Part shown: one piece after another, positions 1-7,311 of the stretch
Numbering within the stretch: the stretch's first letter is position 1
Layout of the letters: the number at the start of each line of letters is the position of its first letter
Origin: an uncultured Clostridia bacterium
Lineage (GTDB): Bacteria > Bacillota > Clostridia > Oscillospirales > Acutalibacteraceae
NCBI GenBank assembly: GCA_947305745.1
Contig: CAMZEH010000006.1
Location: forward strand, 1 to 51,379
DNA length: 51,379 nt
Reading direction: 5' to 3'
Translations under genes and position numbers: made by a program
Notes under the pieces: model-generated
The model's database searches: none
Told to the model about the DNA's origin: nothing
What the model saw: the letters and a program-made list of their open reading frames with translations, nothing else

Positions 1-1410
1 CGGTATTTTACCTAAAGCAATTAACGCCTTTATGCGTTGAGGATCGTTTTCTGGTAATGCTTTTATTACTCTTTTTAAACATTCTACACCATACGTTGAT
101 TGCTGTGGCCCTGTTATCTCACCTAAAGCAATTAACGCCTTTATGCGTTGCGGATCGTTTGGCGGTCTATGAAGATTATCTAATGCTTTTATCGCTTCGT
201 TTAATGATTTAATTCGTTCATCTGTAGTATTATATGGTATGTTACCTAAAGCAATTAACGCCTCTATGCGTTGCGAATCGTTTTCTGGTAATGCTCCTAT
301 TGCTTCGTTTAATGCTTTAATTTGTTCATCTGTATTATACGGTATTTTACCTAAAGCTATTAACGCCTCTATGCGTTGAGGATCGTTTGGCGGTCTATGA
401 AGATTATTTAATGCTTTTATCGCTTCGTTTAATGCTTTAATTTGTTCATCTGTATTATACGGTATTTTACCTAAAGCAATTAACGCCTTTATGCGTTGAG
501 GATCGTTTTCTGGTAATGCTTTTATTACTCTTTTTAAACATTCTACACCATACGTTGATTGCTGTGGTCCTGGTATATTACCTAAAGCAATTAACGCCTT
601 TATGCGTTGAGGATCGTTTTCTGGTAATGCTTTTATTACTCTTTTTAAACATTCTACACCATACGTTGATTGCTGTGGCCCTGGTATCTCACCTAAAGCA
701 ATTAACGCCTCTATGCGTTGAGGATCGTCTGGCGGTCTACCAAGATTATTTAATGCTGTTAGTGCTTTGTCTAATGTGGCTATTCTTTGATGAGTATCTA
801 TGTTAGGTATTTTAGCAAGTGTTATTAAAAGTTTTGGAGGCGCACCGTTTTTGATAACAAAACTTTTAATTATTTCCAAAGCATTACTTAATGTGGTTCT
901 ATCTAAAATATAGTGTTCATTACAAATTAAACAAATTCTTATTATATTTACTTTATCCATGTCATTGAAATTTATAAAATCATCAGGTTTTGTTATAACT
1001 TTTTGAGTTAAAAAATCACTAATACAGGACGATACTTCTGGATTTATTGGTAGGTTGTTATCAATTTTATGAGCCAATATTCTATATATTAAAGTCGCAA
1101 AAAATTCTTTTTTATATGAGGTTTTATCACTAAAATTTATAGACGATATATCAAAACTGTCTCCTAACAATTTACATAAAATGGACTGATAATAAAACAC
1201 AATATTGGTATTTTCCTTTAAACGTATCTTAGCAGTAATATCCGAAGTTAAGCTTTCTATAAGACGTGGATTATGCCTCTCACCCTCAATACGGCGTATT
1301 GTCGTCCATTCGTCATCGGATACAACTGCTTGAATCCTACTAAAATAGCCATTCAAACCAGTTATCGATAATAATAATAATAAATTTGCTATAATTTTTT
1401 TGCCAGTCAT
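1..1410 (-). CDS. Secreted tandem-repeat protein (partial, runs off the window)
   Basis: Open minus-strand frame starting at ATG 1410 (GGAGAAAG ribosome site just upstream) and still open at base 1, so the C-terminus is missing. Residues 1-28 form a Sec signal peptide: MTGKKIIAN, a leucine-rich core, likely cleavage after SRIQA. A helical domain of about 170 residues follows, then from about residue 190 a run of 35-41-residue repeats. Two unit types alternate. One contains GPQQSTYGVECLKRVIKALP, the other NTDEQIKALNEAIKAL; both end in DPQRI(K/E)ALIALG(K/N)IP. The units look alpha-helical, like HEAT or TPR repeats, which suggests a binding scaffold at the cell surface or outside the cell. That role is inference. 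I do not recognise a named family. A consensus promoter lies upstream. Confidence 0.85.
   Translation of the reverse strand, partial: MTGKKIIANLLLLLSITGLNGYFSRIQAVVSDDEWTTIRRIEGERHNPRLIESLTSDITAKIRLKENTNIVFYYQSILCKLLGDSFDISSINFSDKTSYKKEFFATLIYRILAHKIDNNLPINPEVSSCISDFLTQKVITKPDDFINFNDMDKVNIIRICLICNEHYILDRTTLSNALEIIKSFVIKNGAPPKLLITLAKIPNIDTHQRIATLDKALTALNNLGRPPDDPQRIEALIALGEIPGPQQSTYGVECLKRVIKALPENDPQRIKALIALGNIPGPQQSTYGVECLKRVIKALPENDPQRIKALIALGKIPYNTDEQIKALNEAIKALNNLHRPPNDPQRIEALIALGKIPYNTDEQIKALNEAIGALPENDSQRIEALIALGNIPYNTTDERIKSLNEAIKALDNLHRPPNDPQRIKALIALGEITGPQQSTYGVECLKRVIKALPENDPQRIKALIALGKIP
11..830. repeat. Near-identical in-frame tandem DNA repeats
   Basis: The motif CCTAAAGCAATTAACGCC (with small changes) begins at 11, 122, 245, 350, 470, 581 and 692, with a degenerate copy near 809. 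The spacings are 111, 123, 105, 120, 111 and 111 bp, all multiples of three, matching 37-, 41-, 35- and 40-residue protein units of the overlapping minus-strand gene. Near identity at DNA level points to recent duplication or gene conversion and to likely copy-number variation between strains. Confidence 0.9.
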
Positions 1411-1453
1411 TTAACTTTCTCCAATTATTAAATTCACTTTATAATACACTGTG

Positions 1454-1482
1454 ATTATATCATAATTATATTAACAAGTCAA
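1454..1482 (-). promoter_or_regulatory. Promoter of the secreted repeat protein
   Basis: On the minus strand TTGACT (1482-1477), a 17-bp spacer and TATAAT (1459-1454). It sits about 45 bp upstream of the ATG at 1410 and fits the vegetative sigma factor consensus. Confidence 0.75.
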
Positions 1483-1657
1483 TAAGATTTAATTTTAATT
1501 TTGTTACTTCAATATGTATGACACCTAATTTTTGTAAATATTGTAGTTGGCTCGAAACCTAATTATTACCGAGTTTATTCGTACCTTTTTATTGGAGATC
1601 TCGCACAACTCTTAATATCCATTATAGACTTAGCTTCATTTTGGATATTTAACAGAT

Positions 1658-1692
1658 GAGGTCAAATCGTTTAAAACAATTTGACCTCTTTT
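1658..1692 (+). terminator. Terminator-like hairpin without an obvious upstream gene
   Basis: Ten-base-pair perfect stem, 11-nt loop and a short T run on the plus strand. No plus-strand gene ends here, so it may terminate an unannotated transcript or be left over from a lost gene. Confidence 0.45.
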
Positions 1693-1971
1693 ATATTCAA
1701 AATTTTTATTGGGTTTGGTGCGAGGTTCCATAAGGGGCATGAACGAATCCAGTATTTAAGCGGATTACAGCCACTAGTAATATTTACATTTTAGAAGTTC
1801 GACATAAAACTACAAGCTTATAGACCCTCGCACCTCAAATTCTACTGAATTGTATTTGAATTTTAAAAGATTTTATTTAATTCAAAAGTTGCTCGGCAGA
1901 TGACTGTACTATTCTTCTCTGGTGTATGGTAAAATTTAATTAGGAAAACACATTTATTTGGGAGATAACTT

Positions 1972-2715
1972 ATGAGAGAACTATATTTAAAAAGTGTAGA
2001 TATAAACAAAGACGGGATACCACAAGATAACTATATTTACGATTTATCTGTAATTAAAAACTTTAAAAAAATAGAATTTAAAAAACCAATTACAATATTT
2101 GTAGGAGAAAATGGGCTTGGGAAATCAACCTTGATTGAAGCTATAGCTACAAAATGGGGCTTTAACGCAGAAGGCGGTTCGAAGCATTTTAATTTTAAAA
2201 CTCGACAGACCGAATCTGACCTAAATAAATATATAAAACTGATAAAAGGTCCATACAGAGCAAAAGACGGATATTTTTTAAGGTCGGAATCGATTTATAA
2301 CGTTGCATCAAACATTGATGATCTTGATGAAATTAAGTGTGATGCACCACTTATATCGTCAGCTTATGGTGGAAAATCACTTCATAATCAATCGCATGGA
2401 GAAAGTTTTCTTAGTATATTTTTTAAAAGATTTATGGGGAATGGTCTTTACATATTAGACGAGCCCGAAGCTGCACTTTCACCGGTTTCTCAAATGTCGC
2501 TGCTCATAAGGATAAATGAGCTTGTTAATTTAAATTCACAATTTATAATTGCAACTCATTCTCCGGTTCTTTTGGCTATTCCGAATGCTGAGATACTTGA
2601 AATAACTGAAAGTGGTATTTCCCCAAAGAAATATTCTGAAACCGAACATTTTAAAACAATGAAAAACTTTTTTGAAAAAACAGAAAAAACAATAGATTCG
2701 CTTATAAATGAGTAA
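1972..2715 (+). CDS. AAA/ABC-type ATPase (stand-alone, SMC/RecF-like fold)
   Basis: 247 aa. Walker A GENGLGKST at 45-53, signature-like SHGES at 141-145, Walker B YILDEPEA at 160-167 and H-loop ATHSP at 194-198. These mark a single-domain ATPase of the ABC/SMC/RecF group with no membrane part (COG3910-like). Proteins of this type are often seen in accessory or defence regions, but their substrate is usually unknown. GGGAGAT precedes the ATG. A GNAT gene follows after 27 bp on the same strand. The C-terminal coding tail is repeated after the GNAT gene, which suggests the acetyltransferase was inserted at the 3' end of this gene. The ATPase call is firm; the role is not. Confidence 0.88.
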   Translation: MRELYLKSVDINKDGIPQDNYIYDLSVIKNFKKIEFKKPITIFVGENGLGKSTLIEAIATKWGFNAEGGSKHFNFKTRQTESDLNKYIKLIKGPYRAKDGYFLRSESIYNVASNIDDLDEIKCDAPLISSAYGGKSLHNQSHGESFLSIFFKRFMGNGLYILDEPEAALSPVSQMSLLIRINELVNLNSQFIIATHSPVLLAIPNAEILEITESGISPKKYSETEHFKTMKNFFEKTEKTIDSLINE

Positions 2716-2742
2716 TTTATATTCTATAAGGTGGTAAATAAA

Positions 2743-3270
2743 ATGATTGTTAAAATAAGAAAATGGACGTTATCAGACGCAAAAGATTTAGCACTAGCAC
2801 TTTCCAATAAAAAAATACAAGATAATCTTCGGGACGGATTGCCCTACCCTTATACCGAACAGGACGGAAAAGAGTATATTTCTGCCATGCTTTCCGCAAA
2901 TGAAAACGAAACCTTTGCATTTGCTATTACAGTAGACAATAAAGTGATTGGAAGCATAGGTGTTTTTCGCCAAGAAAATGTGCACAGACTAACTGCCGAG
3001 TTGGGATATTATATTGCAGAAGAATATTGGGGTAAAGGAATAATGACCGAAGCTGTAAAACAGATTTGTAAGTATGTTTTTGATAGGAGCGATATTATTC
3101 GTATTTACGCAGCACCATATGCACATAATATTGCGTCTTGCAGAGTGCTTGAAAAAGCAGGTTTTCATTATGAAGGCACTTTGAGAAATAACGCCATAAA
3201 GAATGGCAAAGTTGTTGATATGAAAATGTACTCACTACTAAAAAGAGAAGCAAACTGTTTGCTGGACTGA
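2743..3270 (+). CDS. GNAT-family N-acetyltransferase (RimJ/RimL-like)
   Basis: 175 aa from ATG 2743. An upstream in-frame GTG at 2731 lies inside the ribosome site AAGGTGG, so the ATG is the better start. The acetyl-CoA binding motif A region GYYIAEEYWGKGIMTEAV and the later NIASCRVLEKAGF motif are typical of GNAT enzymes of the RimJ/RimL/SpeG type, which transfer acetyl groups to protein N-termini, polyamines or small molecules. The substrate cannot be read from sequence. The gene is likely co-transcribed with the ATPase and is followed by a strong terminator. Confidence 0.88.
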   Translation: MIVKIRKWTLSDAKDLALALSNKKIQDNLRDGLPYPYTEQDGKEYISAMLSANENETFAFAITVDNKVIGSIGVFRQENVHRLTAELGYYIAEEYWGKGIMTEAVKQICKYVFDRSDIIRIYAAPYAHNIASCRVLEKAGFHYEGTLRNNAIKNGKVVDMKMYSLLKREANCLLD

Positions 3271-3274
3271 ACTG

Positions 3275-3300
3275 GAAAAAACAGTAGATTCATTTATAAA
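3275..3300 (+). repeat. Duplicated 3' tail of the upstream ATPase gene
   Basis: Bases 3275-3300 match 2683-2708 at 23 of 26 positions. The first copy encodes the ATPase C-terminus EKTIDSLIN. The second lies just after the acetyltransferase stop and would encode EKTVDSFIK before a TAG in the same reading sense. It looks like a remnant of an insertion or recombination event. Confidence 0.6.
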
Positions 3301-3327
3301 ATAGAAATTTATAAGTTAGAAACAAAC

Positions 3328-3360
3328 AATAAGTCGATTATTGTATAATCGACTTATTTT
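3328..3360 (+). terminator. Rho-independent terminator after the ATPase/GNAT pair
   Basis: Thirteen-base-pair stem AATAAGTCGATTA (3328-3340) with TAATCGACTTATT (3346-3358), short loop, then TT. It lies between the plus-strand pair and the minus-strand tRNA and may act in both directions. Confidence 0.85.
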
Positions 3361-3365
3361 GACAT

Positions 3366-3442
3366 TGGTCCGCCCGGAGGGATTCGAACCCCCGATCTTC
3401 AGAATCGGAATCTGCTGCGATATCCAGCTTCGCCACGGGCGG
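3366..3442 (-). tRNA. tRNA-Arg (anticodon CCG)
   Basis: Minus-strand cloverleaf with encoded CCA. Acceptor stem CCGCCCG/CGGGCGG, D stem GCGA/TCGC, anticodon loop TTCCGAT (anticodon CCG, reads CGG), five-base variable loop, and T arm GGGGG-TTCGAAT-CCCTC. The anticodon stem has one G-A mismatch at its outer end. No tRNA-derived repeat was seen nearby. Confidence 0.93.
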
Positions 3443-3518
3443 ATAATAAAATTGCGAGAAAAAATTTAACTTTTCCCGCAACTATTATATAACAATAAAA
3501 CATTATTATCAATATACA

Positions 3519-5024
3519 CTACTTGACTACCTCGGCATCAATTTCGTAATGTCCATTTATTTCTTTAATAGATTGAATTTTCATCTTGGTTTTCGGCGCC
3601 AAAAGTAATTCCTCTTCTTTTGGAACATTTTCAATATTTTCATAATCTAAAACCAATGCTTTACTTCTGGCGGGAACTGTTATTGTTAAAAACACGTGAC
3701 CGTCTTTTTTACCTCCAAAAAAGATAGATGACACCCCTTTGTTGAGCGATGTGCTGACAAGTCCTTCATCGAAAACGATGGGTTTTGTTCTATTTATTTG
3801 ATTTAAAAGAGCTTCGTCTATTATTAACATGTGATACTCCGCATCGGTTTGGTACGCAATTTTTGGTGAGGAATTTTTTAAAAGTTCCTCTAGGCCATCA
3901 ATTCTCATGCCCCTGTAAACTGTATATTCTTTATCGGTTAGGTGATTTTCAAAATATTCGGCAACTTTGCTTATATTGTTTCTAAATTGTATCATTTTTT
4001 CTAGTGATGAGTTGTTCTTTAATAAATTTTTCAAAAAAACCGCTTTTCTAAGAAAATTATTGTATGCGCTTCCGCATGCCCCAAGCTTAGAATACTCAGC
4101 AATAGCCCTTTTTAAGAGCACTTCATCCGTTCCGCCCAAATACTCTGCAACCTCTTTAATATCATCATCAAATGTTTTGGACTTGGTAAGCCCGGATATT
4201 TGCTCTCCAACAAATTCTTTCTTATCATCAATTACTTTTTTAATTCTATCGATCAACGTAATTGCCGCCTCTTCGAACTCTTTATGAATTAAGGATTTAT
4301 TTGTTTTAATAAATTCATACTCAAGCGTATTGAAAGGATTGGTACGCTTTATTTTATCATAATCTATATTTAAGATAGCGGTTTGATAATAATAAGGTTC
4401 CAGATATCTCATTTTTGCAACAAGATACGAAATGTTTAATTTTTCAACACTTTTTTGTAATGCATTTAGACGTTTTAAATTCAGCTGTTTTATTAATTTA
4501 TTTACATCGTATATTCTGTCTATGGCTGGAATTTTATTATCAACATACATCAAAACAAGCCACTGTTTGTATTCTGATAAATTACCGTCGAATTTTGTTA
4601 AGTGCTGTTTGAATTTTAAAAATAAATCTTTCATATCGGTTTTTAGCTTTTCTTTTTTGGATATCGTTAAAATCAGGTTATTAATAGAAGCCCACCGATG
4701 TTTGTCTACATCTGTAGATATAGCGTCGTTAAACCACTTTGAGTATGCTTCATTATAAAATTGTTTAGCACGCTCTTCGCCGCCTTCCCCATATACTACT
4801 GCGCTATTTTCTCTAAATGCATATATTAAATTCTTCAGATGTTCAAGTTGATTTTTGTCGAGTACGTCAAGCATACTATCAATCGTATTAGCATTTAAAA
4901 ACTCATCTTTCTGTTTTCCTGTTAGATGCTTTTCGTAAAGTTCCACTAATAAAAAATACTTTAATGTATCCTCATCAGTTTTAAATTTGCACTTTGCTTC
5001 TGCAAAATCTTTTAATTTTGGCAT
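3519..5024 (-). CDS. Mono-ADP-ribosyltransferase toxin-like protein (R-S-E class)
   Basis: 501 aa. The C-terminal 140 residues carry the ADP-ribosyltransferase signature in order: YRGM with Arg371, STS at 424-426 (LVSTSLNK), and the ExE loop EEE at 470-472. ExE with STS is typical of arginine-modifying exoenzymes (bacterial ADP-ribosyltransferase exoenzyme fold). Residues 1-330 are helical, lysine-rich and not recognised. There is no signal peptide or membrane segment. A Sec route is therefore not supported; the protein would need another secretion route, cell lysis, or an intracellular target. It has its own consensus promoter, and no cognate hydrolase or immunity gene is visible beside it. 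The fold call is strong; the target is unknown. Confidence 0.82.
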   Translation of the reverse strand: MPKLKDFAEAKCKFKTDEDTLKYFLLVELYEKHLTGKQKDEFLNANTIDSMLDVLDKNQLEHLKNLIYAFRENSAVVYGEGGEERAKQFYNEAYSKWFNDAISTDVDKHRWASINNLILTISKKEKLKTDMKDLFLKFKQHLTKFDGNLSEYKQWLVLMYVDNKIPAIDRIYDVNKLIKQLNLKRLNALQKSVEKLNISYLVAKMRYLEPYYYQTAILNIDYDKIKRTNPFNTLEYEFIKTNKSLIHKEFEEAAITLIDRIKKVIDDKKEFVGEQISGLTKSKTFDDDIKEVAEYLGGTDEVLLKRAIAEYSKLGACGSAYNNFLRKAVFLKNLLKNNSSLEKMIQFRNNISKVAEYFENHLTDKEYTVYRGMRIDGLEELLKNSSPKIAYQTDAEYHMLIIDEALLNQINRTKPIVFDEGLVSTSLNKGVSSIFFGGKKDGHVFLTITVPARSKALVLDYENIENVPKEEELLLAPKTKMKIQSIKEINGHYEIDAEVVK

Positions 5025-5058
5025 AGCTGTCCTCGCCTTTCGTGTAAAATATATAATT

Positions 5059-5086
5059 ATTATATGATAATGTTTAAAATTGTCAA
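5059..5086 (-). promoter_or_regulatory. Promoter of the ADP-ribosyltransferase gene
   Basis: Minus-strand TTGACA (5086-5081), 16-bp spacer, TATAAT (5064-5059), followed by a GAGGACAG ribosome site before ATG 5024. Confidence 0.75.
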
Positions 5087-5124
5087 GTATATTTTATAAA
5101 ATGTATTTTGTTTCATTTGCAAAT

Positions 5125-5146
5125 AAAAAATCCCTCAAGACGAGGG
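5125..5146 (-). terminator. Terminator of the amidase gene
   Basis: Minus-strand stem CCCTC/GAGGG (5146-5142 with 5136-5132) followed by ATTTTTT. It separates the amidase from the downstream ADP-ribosyltransferase, so the two are likely transcribed separately. Confidence 0.75.
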
Positions 5147-5164
5147 AAAATAAAATTTAAATTT

Positions 5165-5728
5165 TTAAAATCCAAAATAACTAAGTATTCCTGAATATAT
5201 CGCCTCGGAAAATTGATACTGATTATTCTTCAGTTTCTCGGCATCTGCGAAATTTGTTATATATGCAAGCTCAATCAGAGCTGCAGGCATATTAGTTTTG
5301 CGCAGGACGTAGAGAGACGGCCTTATTCTAACTCCGTTGTTTTTTGTGCCGAGTTCCCTAACGATTGCATTCAATATTTGTTCGCCCCAATAGTAAGACT
5401 GTGTGTATTCCTGATAAACATACGCTTCCGTGCCGTTTACCGCAGGATTTGTATTTGCGTTTGTATGTATGCTCAAAAAGTAGTTTGCAGGCCATGAATT
5501 TGCCGCGTTCACTCTTGCTGCCAAACTGCTGGAATTGCTTGTGCCAAGAATCTCATTCGGTGAATTTCGTGATGTACGGACTTCAAATCGGCTGTCATTT
5601 TTGAGCAAATCTGCTAAGTATATTCCCACGTTGTAGGTTATATCTTGTTCTCTGAGTCCGAATCCTTCCGCACCGGCATTCGTTCCTTGCGGATTGTGTC
5701 CTTGATCGATGAATATTTTAATAGCCAT
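5165..5728 (-). CDS. N-acetylmuramoyl-L-alanine amidase (Amidase_3)
   Basis: 187 aa from ATG 5728. The frame stays open 30 codons further upstream, but AGGGGTG precedes this ATG and the family N-terminus IFIDQGHN starts here. Zinc ligands are visible: His11 (DQGHNP), Glu27 and His88 (SIHTNAN); Glu153 (ALIELAYITN) is the catalytic acid. It cleaves the amide bond between MurNAc and the stem peptide. The protein has no signal peptide and no SH3, SPOR or LysM targeting domain. That suits a mother-cell/sporulation amidase or a phage-type endolysin released by a holin, but no phage genes flank it. Confidence 0.87.
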   Translation of the reverse strand: MAIKIFIDQGHNPQGTNAGAEGFGLREQDITYNVGIYLADLLKNDSRFEVRTSRNSPNEILGTSNSSSLAARVNAANSWPANYFLSIHTNANTNPAVNGTEAYVYQEYTQSYYWGEQILNAIVRELGTKNNGVRIRPSLYVLRKTNMPAALIELAYITNFADAEKLKNNQYQFSEAIYSGILSYFGF

Positions 5729-5865
5729 AAAACAAATCACACCCCTATATAATTCATAGTAGATGAACTCATAAAAAGTGTGATTATTTAGCGTCATTTT
5801 TCTGATTTTAAAAATCAAAAATGGTATAATTTAAATTAATAAATTCAATCAAGGGGTGGTTTATA

Positions 5866-7065
5866 ATGCCTATTAGCAAATTAAACTTGTTAAGTAATGA
5901 AGTTTGGATTATGTACAGCTCCGAAAATAGTGACCCATACTTCGAAAAATTTATAACCGATAGAACTATTGTACCATCAGCCGCGATTTTAAGCAATGAA
6001 AACCGATTTCTTTTTGTTCATGAGCTTGACAAAGAAAACGTGAAAGATTTTGCGGGGGAAGTTATAATTTACGACTCTGAAAATACGGTTATTAAAAGCA
6101 TCGAAAAAACACTCAGAGAGCTTCAGTTTCCTAATAAAATATACCTTAATTATTCCGACAGATTGGACACTCAAACAGACGTTCTAGGGTATGGAACTTT
6201 TAGATTTTTAAGCGATAACATTTCTGAATTTTATAAAAATAGCGGCGTGAATTCTCCGGAATTCACTTCCGCCGATGAAATAATTTATTTTTTGCTGGAT
6301 TCAAAAAGCGGCGAAGATATTAAATATTTAAAAATAGCCGCTAACAGGGCATTGGAAATATTAAACACTGCTTTTAAAAAAATCAGACCCGGTATGAGCG
6401 AAAAAATGATTGCTAAATTAGTACATAACATATTTATGCAAAAACCTGCGTACTTTAAAAAATTCGGGATTATTTCCGAGGATTTCTCTTGGGAGAAGGG
6501 AACATGCCCTATTGTACTTGTCGGAGAAAACCTCCAAAAAGGCGGGCATTCTGCGCCGTCTGATAAAATTTTGAAACGTGGCGATACCGTATATTTTGAT
6601 TTTGGAGTAAAAATAACGCTTAGTAACGGCAAATCCTATTCGAGCGATTTGCAGCGAATGGGTTACGCGCTCATGGCATGTGAGAAAACCCCTCCGAAAG
6701 AAGTAAAAGATGTGTTTAATACTTTAAGCGAAGCGATACAAAAAGGAATCGAAAATATGCTTCCCGGCAAAAAAGGATTTGAAATAGATGAGATCGTGAG
6801 AAATCATATTACTGAGAGAGGATATCCTAACTATAATCACGCTACCGGTCACCCCATAGGCGAACATGCGCACAACCCCGGAACAAGCATTTCTCCGAGA
6901 GGATACAAGCGCTCCGAAATGCCCATAAGAGAAAATGGCGTTTACACAATCGAACCGAGAATTCAAATACCGAACGGCGGCTCGGTCGAAGAAATGGTTA
7001 TGGTAACAAAAAACGGAGGCATATCTCTATGCTCTCCGCAAAAATCGCTTTATTTAATAAAGTAA
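5866..7065 (+). CDS. M24-family metallopeptidase (Xaa-Pro aminopeptidase-like)
   Basis: 399 aa with AAGGGGTGG before the ATG. Residues 1-140 are the divergent N-terminal domain; the pita-bread catalytic domain follows. The metal ligands and catalytic histidines are in place: Asp245 (YFDFG), Asp261 (SSDLQR), His325/His329 (NHATGHPIG), Glu363 (TIEPRI) and Glu375/376. Such enzymes remove N-terminal residues next to proline, or act as dipeptidases, in the cytosol. A -10 TATAAT lies at 5825-5830. The gene is convergent with the peptide gene at 7069, with only 3 bp between the stop codons and no visible terminator. Confidence 0.9.
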   Translation: MPISKLNLLSNEVWIMYSSENSDPYFEKFITDRTIVPSAAILSNENRFLFVHELDKENVKDFAGEVIIYDSENTVIKSIEKTLRELQFPNKIYLNYSDRLDTQTDVLGYGTFRFLSDNISEFYKNSGVNSPEFTSADEIIYFLLDSKSGEDIKYLKIAANRALEILNTAFKKIRPGMSEKMIAKLVHNIFMQKPAYFKKFGIISEDFSWEKGTCPIVLVGENLQKGGHSAPSDKILKRGDTVYFDFGVKITLSNGKSYSSDLQRMGYALMACEKTPPKEVKDVFNTLSEAIQKGIENMLPGKKGFEIDEIVRNHITERGYPNYNHATGHPIGEHAHNPGTSISPRGYKRSEMPIRENGVYTIEPRIQIPNGGSVEEMVMVTKNGGISLCSPQKSLYLIK

Positions 7066-7068
7066 TTA

Positions 7069-7293
7069 CTATTCGTTTCCCCCGTTAACATCAGTGATTT
7101 TTAAACTTTCGTCTTTCTTTATTTCAGGTTCTCTTGGGCAAGGCACCCCATATTTTAAAGTTATCGGGTGTTTATAATGAGGCCTACGTCCGGAATATAT
7201 TATGGGCCTCTGTTTAAGTGATTTTCCGCCCGAAACCTCAGATACTTCTTCATTAGTCAGTTTTTCTATTTTTTTTTCGTTTCCATTATTCAT
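7069..7293 (-). CDS. Putative RiPP precursor peptide, GG-type leader
   Basis: 74 aa from ATG 7293; GGAGG is correctly spaced, and the in-frame GTG upstream overlaps this site. The leader KIEKLTNEEVSEVSGG is a classic double-glycine leader as used by bacteriocin-type and RiPP precursors. The 50-residue core is basic and rich in Pro and Tyr (RPIIYSGRRPHYKHP, later YGVPCPREPE), with a single Cys and an acidic tail. The stop-to-start gap to the radical SAM gene is 18 bp, so the two are likely one transcript. It is probably a substrate of that enzyme (inference). The core resembles no peptide I know. Confidence 0.75.
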   Translation of the reverse strand: MNNGNEKKIEKLTNEEVSEVSGGKSLKQRPIIYSGRRPHYKHPITLKYGVPCPREPEIKKDESLKITDVNGGNE

Positions 7294-7311
7294 GAACAAT
7301 TCCTCCACTAT

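Larger units (their letters stand above)
1411..1971. other. Gene-free stretch with two inverted repeats
   Basis: No convincing ORF. Apart from the minus-strand promoter it contains a perfect 10-bp stem (1658-1667 with 1679-1688, GAGGTCAAAT) followed by TTTTAT, a terminator-like hairpin. It also contains a 9-bp inverted repeat GGTGCGAGG at 1717-1725 with its complement at 1826-1834, enclosing about 100 bp. The second pair could bound a structured RNA or be a remnant; I cannot assign it. Confidence 0.4.

Noticed and set aside
1..800. CRISPR-like array of repeats
   Set aside because: Spacings are multiples of three and the repeats lie in one long open minus-strand frame with a signal peptide; the sequences between them are also repeated, unlike spacers.
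516..806. Plus-strand 96-aa ORF rich in Leu
   Set aside because: It is the antisense shadow of the repeat protein; it repeats with the same period and has no ribosome site.
5165..5728. Prophage endolysin
   Set aside because: No holin, tail or terminase genes nearby; only the lack of a signal peptide hints at it.
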